Of a stretch of DNA of 9,833 nucleotides, positions 5,662-9,833 are shown in pieces (the first letter of the stretch is position 1; the number at the start of each line of letters is the position of its first letter). Origin of the DNA: Treponema sp. Its GTDB lineage: Bacteria; Spirochaetota; Spirochaetia; Treponematales; Breznakiellaceae. A program made the position numbers and the translations under genes. The DNA is taken from contig JAITBO010000196.1 in NCBI GenBank assembly GCA_031283505.1, positions 1-9,833 on the forward strand, given 5' to 3'. A model generated the notes under the pieces. It was not told where the DNA came from. It saw only the letters and a list, made by a program, of their open reading frames with translations, and made no database searches.

Positions 5662-6636
5662 ATGCGCATTTTAGTTATAGGCGGGGCGGGCTATATAGGC
5701 AGCCATGTAGTTAAAGAACTGATGAAGAAAGGACACGAGATCACCGTTTTCGACGATCTGTCCACGGGGCTGGAGATGAATTTGTTTTCCAAAAACAAAT
5801 TCATCAAAGGTTCGATTCTGAATACGGCAGAGCTTGACGCGGCTTTTGCCCGGGGATTTGAAGCCGCCGTACACCTGGCGGCCCTAAAAGCGGCGGGTGA
5901 ATCCATGCTCATCCCGGAACAGTATTCGGTACACAATATCACCGGAACCATTAATATATTGAACAGCGCCGCCGCCCATGGCTGCCTCAAGCTGCTTTTT
6001 TCGTCTTCCGCGGCGATTTTCGGCGAGCCTCAATATCTCCCTATTGACGAGGGGCATCCGAAAAACCCGGAAAATTATTACGGTTTTACCAAGCTCGAAA
6101 TTGAACGCTTTCTGGAATGGTACGACAAACTCAAAGGCATCAAATTCGCTTCCCTGCGCTACTTCAACGCCGCAGGCTACGATCCCGAAGGCGCCGTCTG
6201 CGGCCTGGAACAGAACCCCGCCAACCTGCTGCCGGTGATTATGGAGGCCGCCTGCGGGATGCGGAAGAAGATCTCCGTGTTCGGCGCGGACTACGACACC
6301 AGGGACGGCACCTGTGTCCGCGACTACGTTCATGTCACGGACCTGGCCATAGCCCACGTCCTCTCCCTGGATTACCTCGCCAGGGAAGGAAAGAGCCTTA
6401 CGGTGAATCTGGGCAGCGAGAAGGGGATCACGGTCCGGGAAATGATCGAGGCGGCCCGGCGCATCACCGGACGGCCCATTCCCAGCGAAGATACTACCCG
6501 CCGGGCCGGAGACCCCGCCTGTCTTGTGGCGGCCTCCTCCTGTGCGAAAAAAACCCTCGGCTGGCAGCCGGCCTATTCGGACATAGACATTCTGGTCGCC
6601 TCCACATGGCGGGCGTATCAGAAAAACGCCAAATAA
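5662..6636 (+). CDS. galE: UDP-glucose 4-epimerase
   Basis: Interconverts UDP-glucose and UDP-galactose in the cytosol using bound NAD, linking galactose use to nucleotide-sugar supply for glycans. The 324-residue product is a full-length extended short-chain dehydrogenase. NAD-binding GGAGYIGS is at 7-14. HLAALKAAGES (71-81) corresponds to the family's H(F)A(A/G)xxxVGES segment. SSSAAIFGEP (114-123) carries the catalytic serine. The YxxxK pair is Y140 and K144 (YYGFTK). RYFNAAG (166-172) and DGTCVRDYVHVTDLA (215-229) are GalE hallmarks. GGGAGGA (5650-5656) is five bases before the ATG. The common VYGEP is IFGEP here, a conservative change. Some relatives act on UDP-GlcNAc or UDP-arabinose, so substrate range is not settled by sequence. 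No plus-strand terminator with a T run was seen after it. Confidence 0.93.
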   Translation: MRILVIGGAGYIGSHVVKELMKKGHEITVFDDLSTGLEMNLFSKNKFIKGSILNTAELDAAFARGFEAAVHLAALKAAGESMLIPEQYSVHNITGTINILNSAAAHGCLKLLFSSSAAIFGEPQYLPIDEGHPKNPENYYGFTKLEIERFLEWYDKLKGIKFASLRYFNAAGYDPEGAVCGLEQNPANLLPVIMEAACGMRKKISVFGADYDTRDGTCVRDYVHVTDLAIAHVLSLDYLAREGKSLTVNLGSEKGITVREMIEAARRITGRPIPSEDTTRRAGDPACLVAASSCAKKTLGWQPAYSDIDILVASTWRAYQKNAK

Positions 6637-6722
6637 GCGCCGCGACCGGTTACGGAAACACTTCCAGGGGGATAGTCCCGGCCTTTCAATAGAGCTACAC
6701 GAAGAAAACAGGGGCAGACCCT

Positions 6723-6756
6723 AAAAAGAAAGACGCCGTCCCGTGGAGGGACGGCG
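6723..6756 (-). terminator. Intrinsic terminator of the lipoprotein gene
   Basis: CGCCGTCCC (6734-6742) and GGGACGGCG (6748-6756) form a perfect 9-bp GC-rich stem with a five-base loop. Read on the minus strand, the stem is followed directly by TCTTTCTTTTT (complement of 6723-6733). It lies 28 bases beyond the lipoprotein stop codon. The plus-strand side lacks a T run, so it serves the minus strand first, though the stem could also slow readthrough from galE. Confidence 0.85.
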
Positions 6757-6784
6757 GCTGCCGGATTTAGACATTATCCGGTGT

Positions 6785-9133
6785 CTAGGGCGAATTACTC
6801 ACTTCCATCCAGTTGATGGAACTACTGGAAATATTATCGTCTTCTCCCAGTGTGTCGTCTCTATATTTACCGACATAATAAAGATAGATTGCGTGACCCT
6901 TCTGATTCACGATAGCTCCTTCCTTGTTTTTTACGACATTGCTGTTCACATTACCATCTTCATAGCCGTAAATTATCCCGCCTTTCTTGTTTATAGCAGT
7001 ACCACCGCTCTCAGCCCATACCCCGGCGCCGGAATCGAAACTGTAATTACCCGATATTACCCCGCCGTTCATGGTAAAGCCACCCATGTTACCATAGACA
7101 TGAACCCCATGGCTAGTGAAACCTGATATCCTCCCGCCGTTCATAAAAAAGTTACTTTGAAAGACCATTACTCCACTAATTGGCTTGTCCAGATTCTCGC
7201 CTTCCAAAACCAGGTGGCCTTCCAGGAATAGGGAGCCGCCCCCCCCCAAGTGTATTAGGCCGAGTCCATATGTGGTGTTTCTCCACATCGCAGATATGGC
7301 CTTTAACTTTCCGCCGGGAGTCTTCGGATCATCGCTGAGGATTAGAGGCGGATATATAACTATTTCTTTCGTACCTCCCCCCTCTAAATCTATCTTTTGC
7401 TTCCGGTTTATAAGAATATCACGGCTCACCACTACGGTATCCACAATAATGATTCCACCGGCCTTTTCCGCTTTGGTTCCCTTGCCGGGCCAGTTGGGGT
7501 CCTCATACTCCGTTGCTATCGCCGCCAGCGCCTTCTGCACCGTCGCAAACGGAGCCTCTTTTGTTCCGTCATTAGTCGTCTCATCATCTTTCCCATAGGA
7601 TGCCACGTAGAAACTCTTATACGGGTCTCCCGTATCCCATATCCAGTCTACCTCTTCTCCGCCTTTCTTCGTGTTGATCTTGATTGGCAGGCTTACTTTC
7701 CCGTCCTTGAACAAAATCACGTACACGTCATAGTTGCCGTTAGCCGCAGCCAGATCTCTGTTGGCCGCACGCAGATCTATAGTCCCCTCGTGTTCCTTCC
7801 CGGTAAAGAAGGAACCCAAGCTCTGGCTATAAGCGGAATACCCGGGCGCGGAACTTGTCCCTTCTCCGGAAACCACCGCGTAGTACGCTTCCGCTTTCTC
7901 GGTATACCCTTCCGTGGAAAATTTTATTTTCGGCATCTCCGATGACGAAGGACCTACAAACTTCCCGTCCTTGATCACCAGGTCCCCGGCCTGCGGCGGG
8001 TTATTCGGTCCGTCCGCCGCTACCACATAGGACACCGCCCCGTTCCCGTTCGCGTTCGCGTTACTATTCTCCCCAAACTTGGTAAAGTCCGTACTTGAAT
8101 CCTGGGCCAGGTCGTTTATCCCGTTCCGTATAATCCACACCGGTATTTTTTTCCCGCTCACGGCAAACTTCGATTTCCCGATATAACTGCTCCATTTATC
8201 GGTATCGTTCAGGTTAAACGGTACATACTCCAGGTTGAATTGTACCGACCCTTCTGTCCCTATCTTCGTTATCCCCGCCGTATAGCTCTCTTTATTGGGC
8301 TGTACGGAATCGTTCCCTATAAACCCCCGGATCTCCTTCCCCGCAATGGTAAGGGTATTTGATGTGTTCTCCTGCCCCCCCGTCCTTATAATGGCTTTGC
8401 TCGTTACCAACAGGTTGTTCCCGGCGGCGGCATCTGTCACCTTCTGGGCCGTTATTAGGTCCTCAAAGCCATTTCCGGAAGCTCCCTTCTTTACCGTCCA
8501 CTTTACCCCCCACTCAAGAGGAAGCAGGCTCACCTTCCCCGGCTTCCCATCGCTTACCGCAGGCGCGGCAGTCCGGTTTCCCTCCGCCGTAAACACCGTG
8601 TCCACCACAATGGGCCACATCACCACGGTAATCTTCCCGCTCCCCTCCACTTTCAGGTCCTTCAATCCAGCAGCCAACAGAGTCGGCGCACGGAATTCGC
8701 TTGCTTCATCATAATAGTCGTATCCCTTGTGTTCCCAGTGACCCATCAGGAGTAAAAAGTGATAGAACTTTCCAAACTCAATGGAGTCGATGGTAAGCAG
8801 AGCCGCATCATCGTTACCGTCTTCCCTGCGGTCCTCGGCAAAGGCATTGATATTGCCATCGTTATCCACCACGATAAGCTGGATAAAGTTACGGATGTTA
8901 TCGCCTTTTATCCTGGAGGAATCCGGACCCGCCACGGTACGGGCGGAACCGTCTTTACCGATAAAGATGTCGATAGTAAAAGCATCGGTAACGGGGTCTC
9001 CCGTTTTAGGGGGGATGGCCGTAATGGGGTTAAAACATCCTGCCAGCAAAAAGGCGGCCAGGATACCGGACAACAAGCTGCCATACAGCTTGCTGCCTTT
9101 AACGAAAAAATTATATTGTTTTGGATTTTTCAT
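6785..9133 (-). CDS. Large lipoprotein with C-terminal parallel beta-helix domain
   Basis: A 782-residue predicted envelope lipoprotein of unknown function. The N-terminus has basic residues, a hydrophobic core and a lipobox LAGC with C33 as the lipid-modified residue. Residues 34-500 match nothing I recognise and include an Asn/Gly-rich stretch SNANANGNG (357-365). From about 505 the chain looks like a right-handed parallel beta-helix of the pectate-lyase type. NDGTKEAPFATVQKAL (521-536) is the typical entry motif, and rungs such as FFMNGGRISGF (662-672) and FTMNGGVISGN (686-696) are common in treponemal surface proteins. No catalytic residues of a carbohydrase can be assigned, so binding or adhesion is as likely as an enzyme. 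AAGGAG (complement of 9140-9145) sits six bases before the ATG. The gene converges on galE and appears to be monocistronic. Nine G bases in a row encode L629-G632 (complement of 7239-7247). Confidence 0.85.
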   Translation of the reverse strand: MKNPKQYNFFVKGSKLYGSLLSGILAAFLLAGCFNPITAIPPKTGDPVTDAFTIDIFIGKDGSARTVAGPDSSRIKGDNIRNFIQLIVVDNDGNINAFAEDRREDGNDDAALLTIDSIEFGKFYHFLLLMGHWEHKGYDYYDEASEFRAPTLLAAGLKDLKVEGSGKITVVMWPIVVDTVFTAEGNRTAAPAVSDGKPGKVSLLPLEWGVKWTVKKGASGNGFEDLITAQKVTDAAAGNNLLVTSKAIIRTGGQENTSNTLTIAGKEIRGFIGNDSVQPNKESYTAGITKIGTEGSVQFNLEYVPFNLNDTDKWSSYIGKSKFAVSGKKIPVWIIRNGINDLAQDSSTDFTKFGENSNANANGNGAVSYVVAADGPNNPPQAGDLVIKDGKFVGPSSSEMPKIKFSTEGYTEKAEAYYAVVSGEGTSSAPGYSAYSQSLGSFFTGKEHEGTIDLRAANRDLAAANGNYDVYVILFKDGKVSLPIKINTKKGGEEVDWIWDTGDPYKSFYVASYGKDDETTNDGTKEAPFATVQKALAAIATEYEDPNWPGKGTKAEKAGGIIIVDTVVVSRDILINRKQKIDLEGGGTKEIVIYPPLILSDDPKTPGGKLKAISAMWRNTTYGLGLIHLGGGGSLFLEGHLVLEGENLDKPISGVMVFQSNFFMNGGRISGFTSHGVHVYGNMGGFTMNGGVISGNYSFDSGAGVWAESGGTAINKKGGIIYGYEDGNVNSNVVKNKEGAIVNQKGHAIYLYYVGKYRDDTLGEDDNISSSSINWMEVSNSP
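7239..7247 (-). repeat. Nine-base poly-G tract inside the lipoprotein coding sequence
   Basis: Nine C bases on the plus strand read as nine G bases in the gene, across codons TTG GGG GGG GGC for residues 629-632. The run is in frame as sequenced. Runs of this length are prone to slippage. Confidence 0.95.
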
Positions 9134-9162
9134 ACAAAACTCCTTAAATTATTTTCCTGCAA

Positions 9163-9180
9163 GAGGATATTTTGAGGATA
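9163..9180. repeat. Direct repeat GAGGATA, 11-base spacing, upstream of the lipoprotein gene
   Basis: GAGGATA occurs at 9163-9169 and 9174-9180, exactly 11 bases apart (about one helical turn), 30-47 bases before the lipoprotein start. It could be a regulator site or chance. No good promoter hexamers could be fixed around it. Confidence 0.25.
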
Positions 9181-9218
9181 AAAAGCAATGAATGGAATGA
9201 AAGATACACGCATGGAAA

Positions 9219-9326
9219 CTAAAGACTGGTAATTTTTGGAAACCGAAACCTGACGGGGGGTAAAATTTTTCCGAAGCTATCTAAAAGGGATGCGGAAGAA
9301 AAACCTGTTTTTGACCAGCCGGGCAT
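9219..9326 (-). CDS. Possible 35-residue small ORF upstream of the lipoprotein gene
   Basis: An ATG at 9326 (minus) is preceded by AAGGAG (complement of 9333-9338) with a six-base gap, an ideal ribosome binding site. The frame runs 35 codons (MPGWSKTGFSSAS...) to TAG at 9219, ending 85 bases before the lipoprotein start on the same strand. The product has no recognisable motif, membrane span or export signal. It may be a leader peptide, a small protein or chance. The good Shine-Dalgarno site is the only positive evidence. Confidence 0.25.
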   Translation of the reverse strand: MPGWSKTGFSSASLLDSFGKILPPVRFRFPKITSL

Positions 9327-9757
9327 TACCCTCTCCTTTTTTGCGGCACAGGCTGCTTCCCTACCCCGCCGCTTCTCTTAGGAACTGTGCATACATAAAA
9401 TATACCGCTCCTTATGGTATTAATCGAAATCTAATCCGAATTCAATCATAACTATAGCCCATCAAAAATGAAAAAACAATGTTTTACTGAAAAAACAAAT
9501 TAATTGCTTCTGTTCAAATTCAAAACCCGGTTAGCCTTGAACATGATCAATCTGCGGTAACAGTCCTGTTCCCGGCGTATGATGAACCTGACTATGCGTT
9601 TATCCCGTGTTCCCTTTAAAAACCCTTGCTGTGTCATTTGCAGGTATGATACTATGAAGAAACGCCGGAATGTTTGGCGGGCAGGGAGCGGTTGATGTCC
9701 AGTCGGGTACAGACAGTTTTTTCCTTCTCTGTCCTTTTACGTCCGGCTGAGGAATTT

Positions 9758-9833
<76 letters not shown>

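Noticed and set aside
9500..9637. Minus-strand 45-codon basic ORF (MTQQGFLKGTRDKR...)
   Set aside because: No Shine-Dalgarno sequence before the ATG, no recognisable family. The upstream frame is open but has no other start codon.

Overview
The window looks like a chromosomal piece of a spirochaete, most likely a host-associated (for example termite-gut) Treponema or close relative. This is inferred from three things. The sugar transporter has the order mglB-mglA-mglC, as in Treponema. The large lipoprotein ends in a beta-helix with FTMNGG-type rungs of a kind common in treponemes. Coding regions are moderately GC-rich and lie between AT-rich spacers. No ribosomal marker is present, so the assignment is not certain.

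Layout. Positions 1-208 hold the tail of a terminator from an unseen upstream gene, a candidate promoter and a leader hairpin. Positions 209-3991 form a plus-strand operon for a galactose/glucose-type ABC importer: periplasmic binding protein (mglB), double ATPase (mglA) and permease (mglC). A strong hairpin lies between mglB and mglA. Positions 3992-4745 are a 754-base non-coding gap that contains a 17-bp hairpin, a short TCCGTG repeat cluster and a chain of six small hairpins that looks like an interspersed-repeat mosaic or structured RNA. Positions 4746-6636 form a second plus-strand operon: a sugar-1-phosphate nucleotidyltransferase-like gene followed by galE. A convergent minus-strand gene (6785-9133) encodes a 782-residue lipoprotein with a C-terminal parallel beta-helix, and it has its own intrinsic terminator at 6723-6756. 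Positions 9134-9759 hold no convincing gene beyond one possible 35-codon ORF. Positions 9760-9833 are 74 consecutive G bases, almost certainly a sequencing or assembly artefact.

How the genes fit together. MglBAC would import galactose, glucose or a related monosaccharide. The second operon would activate a sugar phosphate to a nucleotide sugar and interconvert UDP-glucose and UDP-galactose. galK and galT are not in the window, so the pathway is only partly visible. The lipoprotein is a separate unit, probably exposed on the cell envelope. Its reading frame contains a run of nine G bases that could allow slipped-strand switching.

I see no clearly new multi-gene system. The observations most worth a second look are the poly-G tract in the lipoprotein gene, the hairpin/repeat region at 4295-4542, and the departures from the Escherichia coli sugar-binding pocket in MglB.
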